DNA of 64,000 nucleotides from Staphylococcus saprophyticus subsp. saprophyticus ATCC 15305 = NCTC 7292 (GCF_000010125.1 NC_007350.1:2418001-2482000); one strand, 5' to 3'; numbered from the stretch's first letter, positions 16,158-24,429 are shown. Made by a program: numbers and translations. The notes: generated by a model not told the origin, from the sequence alone.

Positions 16158-16772
16158 TTAAGATTGTCTATGGTCTTTTATAACATCTGCCAGTTGTTGC
16201 TCAGATTCGTCATCACTTTCAGCTAAATGTTCCACAATCGTTGTGTAATCTTTTTCAGATTTATTCTGACTTAATTTATATGCACCTTGTATGTCATTCA
16301 CTTTAATTTTGAAACCAACAATACCCTTGATTTGCTGTTTGGTATTATCCAACAAATTATTCCAAGTTGCACCATCTTCTCGATGTGCCTCGTATTGATC
16401 TAATAGTTTTGCTAAATCTGCCTCAAGCGCTTCATGCGTTAATAACTGTCCTTCTCCATAAATATGAACACTTTGATAATCCCAAGTTGGGACATCTTCA
16501 TTTTCATACCATGTAGATGAGACATACCCATGTGGTCCTTGGAAAATGACTAAGATTGACTTATTGTTATTCAATGTTCGCCATTGCTGATTACCTTTTG
16601 CCAGATGTCCAGAAACATACAGCTGCTTATCATCCTCATAAATATTCACTGGCACATGCGTGGCAACAGGTTGCTCCCCATCAATCGAAACGACTGTCGC
16701 AAAATTATACGCATTGATAAAACGTTTAATTTCCTCATAATCTTTCATTTCATAATATTTAGGAATATACAT
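16158..16772 (-). CDS. PaiB-like FMN-binding family protein
   Basis: About 204 residues. The start is one of two adjacent ATGs (16772 or 16775); 16772 sits better relative to AGGGGTG. The sequence MYIPKYYEMKDYEEIKRFI is the typical PaiB N-terminus, followed by THVPVNIY, HLAKGNQQW and SSTWYENEDVPTWDYQSVH, the conserved FMN-binding split-barrel blocks. In Bacillus PaiB is tied to protease and sporulation control, but a direct regulatory role is not well founded; an FMN-dependent or haem-related activity is possible. Confidence 0.85.
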   Translation of the reverse strand: MYIPKYYEMKDYEEIKRFINAYNFATVVSIDGEQPVATHVPVNIYEDDKQLYVSGHLAKGNQQWRTLNNNKSILVIFQGPHGYVSSTWYENEDVPTWDYQSVHIYGEGQLLTHEALEADLAKLLDQYEAHREDGATWNNLLDNTKQQIKGIVGFKIKVNDIQGAYKLSQNKSEKDYTTIVEHLAESDDESEQQLADVIKDHRQS

Positions 16773-16813
16773 CATTCCCACCCCTTTAATCAGTAAATAC
16801 AATAATGCAAAAT

Positions 16814-17212
16814 TTATATATTGGCTAAGCCTTGTACATCATGGTGATATGCTTTAGTCAACTCACGACATGAAGTGACTTTACCAGACTCATTAAATTT
16901 AAATATCGCATAGACTTCAATATTGCCTTTCGAACTATCTTTTTTCTCTACCCTAACATCATATCTTAAAAATATAGTTTGTTGTTGTTCGTCTATCAAC
17001 ATATCTTTAAATTGCTCTATTGTTAAAGTCTTTACCACTTCTTTTAATTTTTGAAGATGCAACTTAAATTCCGTTAAATTTAACGTATCATGATCTGTTT
17101 CTTGGATATACTCAACTGCAAAATAATGATCTATTTTTTCAGTATCCAAATTAATCAGGATATCTTGTTATAAATTTTCAATTTGTGTTTTTAATAATTG
17201 CTTGTCCAACAT
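16814..17212 (-). pseudogene. Nonsense-disrupted small NTF2/SnoaL-like protein
   Basis: The probable start is the ATG at 17212, ten bases after GGAGG, reading MLDKQLLKTQIENL and then TAA (17168-17170). The same frame continues open as QDILINLDTEKIDHYF... for another 118 codons to 16814. The body, with a polar N-terminal helix and ending VTSCRELTKAYHHDVQG, looks like a small NTF2-like domain. Reinitiation at a downstream TTG (17149) could make a shortened product, but no ribosome site supports it. Confidence 0.65.
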
Positions 17213-17252
17213 ATGTCTCATGCCTCCATCTTTTATTATTGAAAACGAATTT

Positions 17253-17597
17253 TCAAAGTTTTTGTATGGTCGTTATTTTAAAATCTGAAGCGTACTTTAG
17301 CCCATAACCGAGTGTTCGATCCATACTTATATGCGCGAACCAAATAAGCGCAATTTGGAGTAATATGGGTTCTTTTAACAATAAATATAATGTCGTTACT
17401 AAACTTGGCAACACATACGTATGTCCAATATTATAGACCATACTACCTATCCGTTTATTAAATACATAGCCAATGGCAGTTAAATCTGGCGCTAATAAAA
17501 ATATTAAAAAGAGCCAAAAAGAAAAATCAAACATAAAATATAAACTAATGACTAGAATTAAAACAAAGGCATTTTCCACTTTTATTAAATTGCGCAT
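17253..17597 (-). CDS. DUF4260 membrane protein
   Basis: 114 residues from the ATG at 17597 (TAGGAG upstream). Four hydrophobic segments; the central block LAPDLTAIGYVFNKRIGSMVYNIGHTYVLP and the end WFAHISMDRTLGYGLKY are typical of DUF4260. Conserved Asp and His residues inside membrane segments hint at an enzymatic or ion-handling role, which is unproven. A single gene. Confidence 0.8.
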   Translation of the reverse strand: MRNLIKVENAFVLILVISLYFMFDFSFWLFLIFLLAPDLTAIGYVFNKRIGSMVYNIGHTYVLPSLVTTLYLLLKEPILLQIALIWFAHISMDRTLGYGLKYASDFKITTIQKL

Positions 17598-17738
17598 GTA
17601 ACATCTCCTAATCATAAAAACTGAAGCGTATCGATTTATAATTATAGTTTATGGCAACAACTAAAGATATACAACTATGTATAATCTTTAATAAATTTAC
17701 ATAAAATTTATATATTACTTACAATGTTGTCACTTGAG

Positions 17739-17760
17739 TAATGTATTGTTTATTACATTA
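17739..17760. promoter_or_regulatory. Inverted repeat upstream of the second DUF4870 gene
   Basis: TAATGTA and TACATTA are separated by eight bases in the promoter region of cassette 2. It occupies the position held by the perfect palindrome in cassette 1 but has a different sequence. Confidence 0.35.
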
Positions 17761-17800
17761 TTTTTTTGTGTTTTACTTGTTTTATCGGAGGTGAAATATC

Positions 17801-18136
17801 TTAGATCATGATAACAATCAAAACGTACTTTCATCATTAAATTATTTTAGTGTATTTTTTGCGCCAATCTTATTTCCTATAATTGTTTGGATATTCACTC
17901 AAAAACCAGTAACCACACATATCAAAAAGGCACTATTAAACCATATAGGTGTGGCAATTTTTTATTTTTTAAGTAGTATCGACTTTATATTTTCTAAAGA
18001 AGTCTATGAGAAACCCTTTGATAACCCCATGACGATTTCCTATACCTCTATCGCGCTAGGTTTACTTTTTGCAGTTATCGTCGTTATGCTATTTATCTTT
18101 AATTTAATTCGAGGTATCAAGCTTTTATCAAAATAA
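17801..18136 (+). pseudogene. DUF4870-type protein lacking a usable start codon (cassette 2)
   Basis: A frame open from 17795 to 18136 encodes LDHDNNQNVLSSLNYFSVFF, then APILFPIIVWIFTQKP and two further helices, clearly paralogous to the gene at 1562. A GGAGG (17787-17791) is followed at the expected nine-base distance by TTA (17801) where TTG or ATG should be. No ATG/GTG/TTG occurs in the N-terminal part of the frame until GTG 17951, which would lose half the protein. A one-base change from TTG to TTA is the simplest reading. Confidence 0.65.
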
Positions 18137-18190
18137 TTACTAAGCATCCAAATAAATATATCAAAAATAAATTTCATAGGAGTTCCTATT

Positions 18191-18604
18191 ATGACCCGTT
18201 CTAAAAAATTCATCATTATGATCACTACAGTCATTGTTATCATTGCATTCATCTTCCTTGCTTTATTTGCTTGGAAAATTTATGCTGAACGCAATTATAA
18301 TAACACTAATATACGAGAGGCTGCTCAATTCAATCCTTTGATTAGAGAAACTGACTATTATGTACAAGTAAGTGATCCACTTAAGAAAAATGGTAAAAAT
18401 CAAGTCGGAGCATATACTTATATGACCGATGGTTTCGATAAAGATGGAGTAGGTCATACAGTTACTTTTAACGGAATGAAAAAACTAAAAAAAGGAGCTT
18501 ATTTAAAGGTCTCTTTATTCTTAGGAGAAGCGAAATCATACAATGAAATCTCTAAAGATAAAGTTCCTCATAAGCCATTAAAAAAACTAGAAATGCAACA
18601 GTAA
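18191..18604 (+). CDS. YxeA-family (DUF1093) protein (cassette 2)
   Basis: 137 residues from the ATG at 18191 (AGGAGTTCC upstream). An N-terminal anchor or uncleaved signal (residues 5-29) precedes an external domain with YYVQVSDP, YTYMTDGFDKDG and LKKGAYLKVSLF, the YxeA pattern. It is the intact partner of the DUF4870 gene just upstream and the paralogue of the frameshifted copy at 2031. The product should sit outside the membrane; no role is established. Confidence 0.8.
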   Translation: MTRSKKFIIMITTVIVIIAFIFLALFAWKIYAERNYNNTNIREAAQFNPLIRETDYYVQVSDPLKKNGKNQVGAYTYMTDGFDKDGVGHTVTFNGMKKLKKGAYLKVSLFLGEAKSYNEISKDKVPHKPLKKLEMQQ

Positions 18605-18747
18605 TAATAAAATGAGGTTATCAATCCTGCTTGGTTTTTATATGATTGATGTAATCATCGCAAATATTTTTCTAATAATTCTCATGTGAAATCCCCTTTG
18701 CTTGAATTTATTATTCAAATTAACCCATCCATTATTGAATTAAAAAA

Positions 18748-19020
18748 TTATCTAAAAATGATGTATACCAGTACTATGATAAAAAGAATGTTATATATGA
18801 TTTTCTTAATATTTTTTTCTTCGATATGTGGTACTGAATCTATTATCAAGCTCAGTACAATGAGTACGCCAGAAAATTTAACGATATAGTCTAAGAACTG
18901 CCAATCAAATATGATAGCTAGTACTAATGAACCTAATGTTAAGACTAAAGCTACTATCCCTGCTGTATTGGCAATAGATGCTAATGTTTTATATCGTTCC
19001 TGTTCATTATCTTTAGTCAT
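18748..19020 (-). CDS. Small membrane protein beside the amphipathic-peptide cluster
   Basis: 90 residues from the ATG at 19020 (AAGGGGGAGA upstream). A polar N-terminus (TKDNEQERYKTL) is followed by helices at about 15-38, 43-60 and 72-88. A TATAAT-like -10 lies in the 70 bases upstream and the peptide gene ahead has its own terminator, so it probably has its own promoter. Size and setting would suit an immunity or accessory protein for the peptide encoded just upstream on the same strand, but this is inference. Confidence 0.6.
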   Translation of the reverse strand: MTKDNEQERYKTLASIANTAGIVALVLTLGSLVLAIIFDWQFLDYIVKFSGVLIVLSLIIDSVPHIEEKNIKKIIYNILFIIVLVYIIFR

Positions 19021-19097
19021 ACTATCTCCCCCTTAAAAACATAGCTCACAACTTAATTATATGTTAACATAAATTCTATTGAACATGTATTGTGTAT

Positions 19098-19131
19098 AAA
19101 AACACCCATCAACACTTAGAGTTAATGGGTC
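19098..19131 (-). terminator. Intrinsic terminator of the 40-residue peptide gene
   Basis: ACCCAT/ATGGGT with inner AAC/GTT pairing, followed on the minus strand by GTTTTT, ten bases after the peptide stop codon. Confidence 0.7.
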
Positions 19132-19140
19132 ATATTTATA

Positions 19141-19263
19141 CTATTTATCTTTTTTGAAATTTTCTACAAAAGCTTTTTTAATATCCTCAATCAATGATCT
19201 GCTACCGATTAAATTAGATATGACGCTCATAATAAAGGTTATTATTTTTCCAATGATATCCAT
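19141..19263 (-). CDS. 40-residue amphipathic peptide
   Basis: ATG at 19263, eight bases after AGGGAG, stop TAG at 19141-19143. It begins MDIIGKIITFIMSVISNLIG and ends in a lysine-rich tail (NFKKDK). The first half is a hydrophobic amphipathic helix without a signal peptide, the second half charged. It has its own terminator. A divergently read peptide at 19692 has the same plan (MDI start, hydrophobic helix, KDK-containing basic tail). Phenol-soluble-modulin-like toxins, leaderless bacteriocins and type I toxins are possible relatives; I recognise none of them exactly. Confidence 0.6.
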   Translation of the reverse strand: MDIIGKIITFIMSVISNLIGSRSLIEDIKKAFVENFKKDK

Positions 19264-19443
19264 ATAGCACGCTCCCTTACTATATAAATACCATATTATC
19301 CACAATATAATCATATTTACATAATAGATTTTAAAAACATAATTATATTCTTTGAGATATTGCTATATAGATAAAAAGTATTACTTTTCATCTCGTTCAC
19401 AACAAATAGTTTTTAGCTACGCTTACAAAAAAGGAGCTTTGCT

Positions 19444-19658
19444 ATGAGTTTACCAGTCGCTATTGTCTTAGGTATCATGTTTGTACCTATCTACGCTTTT
19501 TTTGGGCGTTTATATTCCGATGGGAAAATAACAGAAGAGTTAAACGTAACAATTTCGAACCAATGACTAAGAAATCATTCTATGTTCTTTTGTTAGTTCA
19601 TGCAGTATCCGCTATTCTTATGGTGATTTCTGCAATTTATATAAGTTATTTTAGTTAA
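19444..19658 (+). CDS. Small membrane protein, split by a probable frameshift
   Basis: ATG at 19444 (AAGGAG at 19431-19436) reads MSLPVAIVLGIMFVPIYAFF then a polar stretch and stops at 19566. A second frame begins at an ATG overlapping that stop (19563) and runs to 19658 as one hydrophobic helix. Adding one A to the AAA at 19542-19544 fuses both into a 71-residue two-helix protein (ITEELKRNNFEPMTKKSFYV across the join). Either a one-base deletion has split the gene, or two overlapping mini-genes are translationally coupled through ATGA. It is first in a five-gene run of tiny genes. Confidence 0.5.
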
Positions 19659-19691
19659 ATTAAAATGACATACATAAAAAGGAGTTTTAAA

Positions 19692-19820
19692 GTGGATATA
19701 CTCATCGGATTACTTATTAAAATAATAGATATCATTGTGAGCATTGTTAGCATTTTCGAACGAAAAACAGCAAAGCTATTGAGTAAATTGTCTAAAAGTA
19801 AAGATAAGACAAAGGGGTAA
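19692..19820 (+). CDS. 42-residue amphipathic cationic peptide
   Basis: GTG start at 19692, seven bases after AAGGAG. The peptide opens MDILIGLLIKIIDIIVSIVS and continues into a basic tail with about ten lysines and arginines. There is no signal peptide and no cysteine. Hydrophobic residues recur every three to four positions, giving an amphipathic helix. The same plan occurs in the opposite-strand peptide at 19141-19263. Small membrane protein genes lie on both sides, as in loci where a membrane-active peptide is made with its self-protection proteins. Confidence 0.6.
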   Translation: MDILIGLLIKIIDIIVSIVSIFERKTAKLLSKLSKSKDKTKG

Positions 19821-19839
19821 AATTTAAGGAGGGTTTAAA

Positions 19840-20046
19840 ATGAATAAAGCAATGATTGCCCATCACACGCTTAATATTGTATTAATGATCATTCTAATAA
19901 TAGTAAATCATTTTAATGTTTTAAGCTTACCAGTTTCAATTATACTAGCCATTTCAATTACAATTAATGCCGCTTTATTAATCAGAGCAAACAGAAAGAA
20001 AATTGAAAATGATGGCGTTACTATAGATGACTATAAGAAAAAATAA
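19840..20046 (+). CDS. 68-residue two-helix membrane protein in the peptide cluster
   Basis: ATG at 19840 with AAGGAGGG, 20 bases after the peptide stop. Two helices (about 9-25 and 30-48) are followed by a charged tail (RANRKKIENDGVTIDDYKKK). The close spacing to the peptide gene indicates one transcript. Small two-helix proteins with charged tails often serve as immunity proteins in bacteriocin loci; that role is a guess here. Confidence 0.65.
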   Translation: MNKAMIAHHTLNIVLMIILIIVNHFNVLSLPVSIILAISITINAALLIRANRKKIENDGVTIDDYKKK

Positions 20047-20070
20047 TATAACTTAGATTGGAGAGATATC

Positions 20071-20292
20071 ATGAAACATAAAAGTACTATGCCGAATTCT
20101 AAATTGATGACAACTACATTCCCAATTACCGTTTTATTACATTTATTCTTCATTGTTCTATCGATTTATAATATATTCATTAAAGATAGTACAATCGCTA
20201 TATCGCTCTCTATATTTAGTTTAATCATTTTCACTTCTATGTTAACACTTACAATTAATGCATATATAAACTACAAAAGACAAAATAATTAG
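20071..20292 (+). CDS. 73-residue two-helix membrane protein in the peptide cluster
   Basis: ATG at 20071 with TTGGAGAG upstream, 25 bases after the previous gene. Two hydrophobic segments (about 17-36 and 43-64) end in a basic tail (YINYKRQNN). Its layout matches the preceding 68-residue protein, though the sequences are not obviously alike. Same operon. Confidence 0.65.
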   Translation: MKHKSTMPNSKLMTTTFPITVLLHLFFIVLSIYNIFIKDSTIAISLSIFSLIIFTSMLTLTINAYINYKRQNN

Positions 20293-20306
20293 ATTGGAGA
20301 AATCAC

Positions 20307-20447
20307 ATGAAGGTTGGTAGTTACAAAATTGATAAGTTTTATCTAATCATGATTGGTGGATTTTTAGTAACTCCTATTTTTGTACCATTCATGCTAATTT
20401 CAGTAGTCATAATGGTTATTATTGGGTTAGAGAAAGAAGAAGATTAA
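20307..20447 (+). CDS. 46-residue membrane protein, last gene of the peptide cluster
   Basis: ATG at 20307 with TTGGAGAA upstream, 14 bases after the previous stop. A basic N-terminus (KVGSYKIDKFY) precedes one long or two short hydrophobic helices and an acidic end (EKEED). The regular spacing and repeated ribosome-site phrase (ATTGGAGA) tie it to the same operon. Confidence 0.6.
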   Translation: MKVGSYKIDKFYLIMIGGFLVTPIFVPFMLISVVIMVIIGLEKEED

Positions 20448-20523
20448 TAGTTAAAAATTGTTTTCATTTAAATTCTTTGCAATCATATTTTTCATACCTT
20501 TTCCAATTCCAAACACACAAAAA

Positions 20524-20556
20524 TAACCCCGTAGGTATATGCCTACGGGGTTTTCA
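20524..20556. terminator. Bidirectional terminator after rpsR
   Basis: AACCCCGTAGG pairs with CCTACGGGGTT around a six-base loop. T tracts on either side serve the ribosomal operon (minus) and possibly the peptide cluster (plus). Confidence 0.85.
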
Positions 20557-20569
20557 GATACAATATCTA

Positions 20570-20812
20570 TTATTGTTCTTCTTTAACATATGGTAATAAT
20601 GCCATATGACGAGAACGTTTAATAGCTAATGTCAACATACGTTGATATTTAGCTGAAGTACCTGTTACACGACGTGGTAAAATTTTACCACGTTCTGAGA
20701 TAAAACGTTTTAATAATTCTGTATCTTTATAGTCGATGTGTGTAATTCCGTTTGCTGTGAAATAACAAACTTTTTTACGACGACGTCCGCCTCTTCTTGG
20801 TCCACCTGCCAT
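20570..20812 (-). CDS. rpsR: 30S ribosomal protein S18
   Basis: 80 residues with the S18 signature [32 protein letters not shown] and an arginine-rich N-terminus ([12 protein letters not shown]). It binds 16S rRNA with S6 on the small-subunit platform. Last gene of the rpsF-ssb-rpsR operon; the ATG at 20812 has AGGAGG just upstream. Confidence 0.98.
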   Translation of the reverse strand: MAGGPRRGGRRRKKVCYFTANGITHIDYKDTELLKRFISERGKILPRRVTGTSAKYQRMLTLAIKRSRHMALLPYVKEEQ

Positions 20813-20861
20813 GGTAACTGCCTCCTTTTAAGAAATTTTCATTTTTATATGTTCTATATAA

Positions 20862-21374
20862 TTAGAATGGTAAGTCATCATCACTAATATCAATTGGTCC
20901 GTTTGCATTTGCAAATGGGTTATCAGATTGATTATTGTTTGATGAGTTATTGTTGTTATTACTTTGATAAGATGACGTATTTTGTCCTGATTGTTGTCCG
21001 CCAAAGTTTTGGAAATTATTGTTATTTCCTTCTTGACCATGACGTTGGTTTTGATTTTTAGGTTCAAGGAATTGAACACTATCACAAACCACTTCAGTCA
21101 CAAATATACGACGACCTTCTTGGTTTTCATAGCTACGTGATTGAATGCGACCGTCAACGCCAGCTAAACTACCTTTAAATAAGTAGTTGTTAACATTCTC
21201 TGCTTGTTTTCTAAAAACGACACAGTTAATGAAATCCGCTTCGCGTTCCCCTTGCGCATTTGTAAACGTACGATTTACTGCTAGAGTAAAAGTCGCAACA
21301 CTCACGCCTGAGGGTGTTGTTCTATATTCTGGATCTTTAGTTAAACGACCGACTAAAACAACTCTATTTATCAT
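20862..21374 (-). CDS. ssb: Single-stranded DNA-binding protein
   Basis: 170 residues. An OB-fold ([20 protein letters not shown] to about residue 110) is followed by an Asn/Gln/Ser-rich disordered linker and the acidic tail DISDDDLPF, which recruits replication and repair partners. It binds single-stranded DNA as a tetramer. Middle gene of the S6-SSB-S18 operon. Confidence 0.97.
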   Translation of the reverse strand: MINRVVLVGRLTKDPEYRTTPSGVSVATFTLAVNRTFTNAQGEREADFINCVVFRKQAENVNNYLFKGSLAGVDGRIQSRSYENQEGRRIFVTEVVCDSVQFLEPKNQNQRHGQEGNNNNFQNFGGQQSGQNTSSYQSNNNNNSSNNNQSDNPFANANGPIDISDDDLPF

Positions 21375-21392
21375 TTAAGCGACCCCCATCTA

Positions 21393-21698
21393 TTATTTTC
21401 TAGTTTTATCTTCGTCTTCACGAATTACGATATAACGGATTACATCGTCAGAAATTTTAGCTAAACGTTGGAATTCGTCAGTAGCTTCGTTATCAGCTGT
21501 TTGGATACGTACGATATTGTAGTAACCTTCACTGAAATCGTTAATTTCATAAGCTAAACGGCGTTTGCCCCAGTCTTTAGCTTCTAAAACTTCTGAACCG
21601 TGAGAAGCTAAAATTCCGTTGAAACGTTCAACGACTGCTTTTTTAGCATCTTCTTCGATATTCGGACGAATGATGTACATAACTTCATATGTTCTCAT
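21393..21698 (-). CDS. rpsF: 30S ribosomal protein S6
   Basis: 101 residues. [13 protein letters not shown], then [21 protein letters not shown], is diagnostic for S6, with a short charged C-terminal tail. It pairs with S18 on the 30S platform. First gene of the operon, with AGGAGGTG before the ATG at 21698. The leader just upstream contains a CTTATCA/TGATGAG hairpin and a CCG, loosely like the S6:S18-binding leader, too weak a match to annotate separately. From 21720 to 22119 I see only promoter-like AT-rich sequence and the palindrome at 21850. Confidence 0.97.
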   Translation of the reverse strand: MRTYEVMYIIRPNIEEDAKKAVVERFNGILASHGSEVLEAKDWGKRRLAYEINDFSEGYYNIVRIQTADNEATDEFQRLAKISDDVIRYIVIREDEDKTRK

Positions 21699-21849
21699 TG
21701 TATAATTGCACCTCCTTGTGGTCTATGCGGCTCATCATCAAATGTGATAAGCAAGGAATAATTTTCATTACTCACAATCAAGAATTATAGCACATGCCTT
21801 TACATTTTACAATGGGTTTAACACGTTATAGCACGTTAAATTTCATAGT

Positions 21850-21865
21850 TGTTTCATATGAAACA
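21850..21865. promoter_or_regulatory. parS-like 16-bp palindrome
   Basis: TGTTTCATATGAAACA is a perfect palindrome and differs from the canonical ParB site TGTTTCACGTGAAACA at the two central bases. It lies in the intergenic region upstream of rpsF, in a segment near the origin that also encodes ParB. It may be a weak or decayed parS, or an operator for another protein. Confidence 0.45.
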
Positions 21866-22119
21866 TTATGAAATTTAATCATTCATGATATCTACCAAAG
21901 CATTCAAGTTAAATAAACATGACATCTTCTACGATTATATTTTCAAATTAAATCATTATTCAAATACTAATTAATATCAATAAAATTTAAATATCTTTTA
22001 AGGTAAGGTTGAAAAGTATATTTAATTCTAATAGCATATCATCTATATTATTTTTTGATGTCATATTTACTATTTTTCAAAATAAATTTCAATAATCTAC
22101 ATAGATAAAGGGGATGCTT

Positions 22120-22926
22120 ATGTTTTCAAAATTCAAAAAAGGCTTACTTGCAGGAAGTATATTTTTTGCATCAACAGTCATTATCAATACAACTTACGCC
22201 TCCGATAACCCTTCTAACCAAAAAGGTACAATGGGTTATGGCTATCAACAATATTTAGAAAAGCATCCAGATAAAGCGTCTCAACAAAAACAAGAAAGTG
22301 GCTCTAAATCCATGCAAGCCGAATCTGGAACAACGCAATCTGGTGAACGTGTGTTGGATATTTCTGAATGGCAAGGTGAGTTAACGACACAAGAAGTCAA
22401 AGACTTAAAAGAGAATTATGATTTCATTATTATAAGAGCTCAATATGGCTCAGAAAAAGTGGATGCTGCATTAGAGCACAATTCTGCTTTATTAGATAAA
22501 AACGGTTTAGACTTTGGTGTATATTCCTATAGTATGTATGAAAATCCTGACGACGCAAGATACGAGGCGCAGACACTTTACAATCGTGCTCCAAAAGCGA
22601 GTTTCTATATCAACGATTTTGAAGAAAATACTGTAACTTCTGGTACGCCTGAAGAAAGCACAGACGCTTGGTATGATGAAATGAAAAGATTAGCTGGCGA
22701 TAAAAAAGTATTATTTTATTCTTATGAAAATTTCATGGTAGAAAATGCTTCTAATTCTGTAGGTCAATATGATGGTTACTGGTTGGCAAATTATAATCCA
22801 GGTCAACCTACACGTGAACACGTCCTCTGGCAATATACAGATAGCTATGCATCTCCTGAATTAAATCAAGATGTTGATGCAAATTATGTAGGACCTGGTG
22901 TTGAAACATCTTGGTTCACTTCGTAA
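22120..22926 (+). CDS. Secreted GH25 (lysozyme) family protein
   Basis: 268 residues from the ATG at 22120; an ATG two codons earlier lies too close to AAAGGGG. A signal peptide (KKGLLAGSIFFASTVIINTTYA) precedes a polar linker of about 60 residues and a GH25 barrel: VLDISEWQGEL, FIIIRAQYGSEKVD, FGVYSYSM, ASFYINDFEE, LFYSYENFM and HVLWQYTDSY. The strand-end acidic residues in LDISEWQ and INDFEE suit the catalytic pair. It would cut glycan strands of peptidoglycan outside the cell. It interrupts the otherwise conserved rpsF-ychF neighbourhood. Confidence 0.87.
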   Translation: MFSKFKKGLLAGSIFFASTVIINTTYASDNPSNQKGTMGYGYQQYLEKHPDKASQQKQESGSKSMQAESGTTQSGERVLDISEWQGELTTQEVKDLKENYDFIIIRAQYGSEKVDAALEHNSALLDKNGLDFGVYSYSMYENPDDARYEAQTLYNRAPKASFYINDFEENTVTSGTPEESTDAWYDEMKRLAGDKKVLFYSYENFMVENASNSVGQYDGYWLANYNPGQPTREHVLWQYTDSYASPELNQDVDANYVGPGVETSWFTS

Positions 22927-23043
22927 AAATTTTAACCTTGATGTTATTTTAAAAGTGCATTTTCTTTATCAACGCTGTACTTCTATTTTTAACATCTCAA
23001 ATTGAAGCACACCGCATGTCACTAACATTAATATATAGATTAG

Positions 23044-23082
23044 AAAAAACCCCTCATTACTCGTTGTAATGAGGGGTTGCTT
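23044..23082. terminator. Bidirectional terminator between the GH25 gene and ychF
   Basis: AACCCCTCATTAC pairs with GTAATGAGGGGTT around a five-base loop between two convergent genes. Confidence 0.8.
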
Positions 23083-23088
23083 TGTATC

Positions 23089-24186
23089 TTATACATTAAA
23101 TCTAAAGTGTACAACGTCTCCGTCTTTCATAATATATTCTTTACCTTCTAGGCGTTGTTTTCCTGCTTCTTTAGCGCCATTCTCACCATCGAATGCCACG
23201 TAATCGTCATAGCTCGTTACTTCGGCACGAATAAAACCTCGCTCAAAGTCTGTATGAATGATACCCGCACATTGTGGTGCTGTCATGCCTTTAATAAACG
23301 TCCAAGCGCGCACTTCTTGTACACCGGCTGTAAAGTATGTTGCCAAACCTAGCAAGTCATAAGTTGTACGGATTAAACGATCTAAACCTGGCTCTTCAAT
23401 GCCTAAGTCCTCTAAGAACATTTCGCGATCTTCATCTTCTAAGACAGCAATCTCTTCTTCAATTTTTGCGCTAATGACAATCACTTCTGAATCTTCTTTT
23501 GCTGCATATTCACGAATCAGTTTTACTTTTTCATTATCGTCATCGCCGATTTCATCTTCACCGACGTTAGCAATATAAAGCATTTTTTTAGATGTTAACA
23601 ACTGCGCTTGGTCGATGAATTTTTGATCTTCTTCTGTGAATTCCAGACTTCTTACTGGATTGCCTTCTTCTAAAGCTTCTTTAATTCTTGATAAAATACG
23701 TGTTTCATTAACCGCACCTTTATCTTTTTGGCGAGCCATTTTTTCCACTTTTGGTAAACGTTTGTCAACAGATTCTAAATCAGCTAACACCAATTCCATG
23801 TTAATGACTTCAATGTCATCAATTGGATCTACACGACCTGAAACATGCGTTACATTATCATCGTCAAATGCACGAACGACTTGGCAAATCGCATCTACTT
23901 CACGAATGTGAGATAGGAATTTGTTACCTAGCCCTTCACCTTTTGAAGCGCCTTTAACAATACCTGCAATATCCGTAAATTCAAATGTTGTTGGAATTGT
24001 CTTTTTAGGTTGTACCATCTTCGTTAAAACATCTAATCTGCTATCTGGCACTTCGACAATCCCTACGTTCGGATCTATCGTAGCGAACGGATAGTTTGCT
24101 GCTAAAGCACCTGCTTTTGTAATTGCATTGAAAAGTGTCGATTTACCTACGTTGGGCAATCCAACAATACCTGCTGTTAAAGCCAT
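23089..24186 (-). CDS. ychF: Redox-regulated ATPase YchF
   Basis: 365 residues. P-loop GLPNVGKSTLFNA at residues 8-20, switch-II-like DIAGIVKGASKGEGLGN, a helical insertion (residues ~130-200), and a C-terminal TGS domain ending KEYIMKDGDVVHFRFNV. It is an Obg-family ATPase that associates with ribosomes and modulates stress responses. The start codon touches the stop of the upstream DUF951 gene, so the two are co-translated. Confidence 0.97.
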   Translation of the reverse strand: MALTAGIVGLPNVGKSTLFNAITKAGALAANYPFATIDPNVGIVEVPDSRLDVLTKMVQPKKTIPTTFEFTDIAGIVKGASKGEGLGNKFLSHIREVDAICQVVRAFDDDNVTHVSGRVDPIDDIEVINMELVLADLESVDKRLPKVEKMARQKDKGAVNETRILSRIKEALEEGNPVRSLEFTEEDQKFIDQAQLLTSKKMLYIANVGEDEIGDDDNEKVKLIREYAAKEDSEVIVISAKIEEEIAVLEDEDREMFLEDLGIEEPGLDRLIRTTYDLLGLATYFTAGVQEVRAWTFIKGMTAPQCAGIIHTDFERGFIRAEVTSYDDYVAFDGENGAKEAGKQRLEGKEYIMKDGDVVHFRFNV

Positions 24187-24401
24187 TATTCATTCTCCTT
24201 ATTATCAGTATCTTGTTGGGATACTAGTATTTTTTTAATTTTTTTATTAAAAGTTTGTCTTGGAATCATGATACTTCTTTGACAATTTTCACATTTTATT
24301 CGGATGTCAGCACCTACACGAATGATTTTAAAACGATTCGTGCCACATGCGTGTTGTTTTTTCATTTCTACAATATCATTTAAACCGTAATTGGATGTCA
24401 T
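24186..24401 (-). CDS. DUF951 protein, putative small zinc-ribbon
   Basis: 71 residues with the conserved block MKKQHACGTNRFKIIR, then GADIRIKCENCQRSIMIPR; the three cysteines plus histidine suggest zinc or nucleic-acid binding. It sits between mscS and ychF as in other staphylococci and overlaps ychF by one base. Function unknown. Confidence 0.93.
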   Translation of the reverse strand: MTSNYGLNDIVEMKKQHACGTNRFKIIRVGADIRIKCENCQRSIMIPRQTFNKKIKKILVSQQDTDNKENE

Positions 24402-24429
24402 TCTGTAACACCTCCGACCGTCTTAATCA

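Noticed and set aside
20828-21085. 85-codon frame overlapping ssb
   Set aside because: It is an out-of-frame shadow of the Asn/Gln-rich ssb linker.
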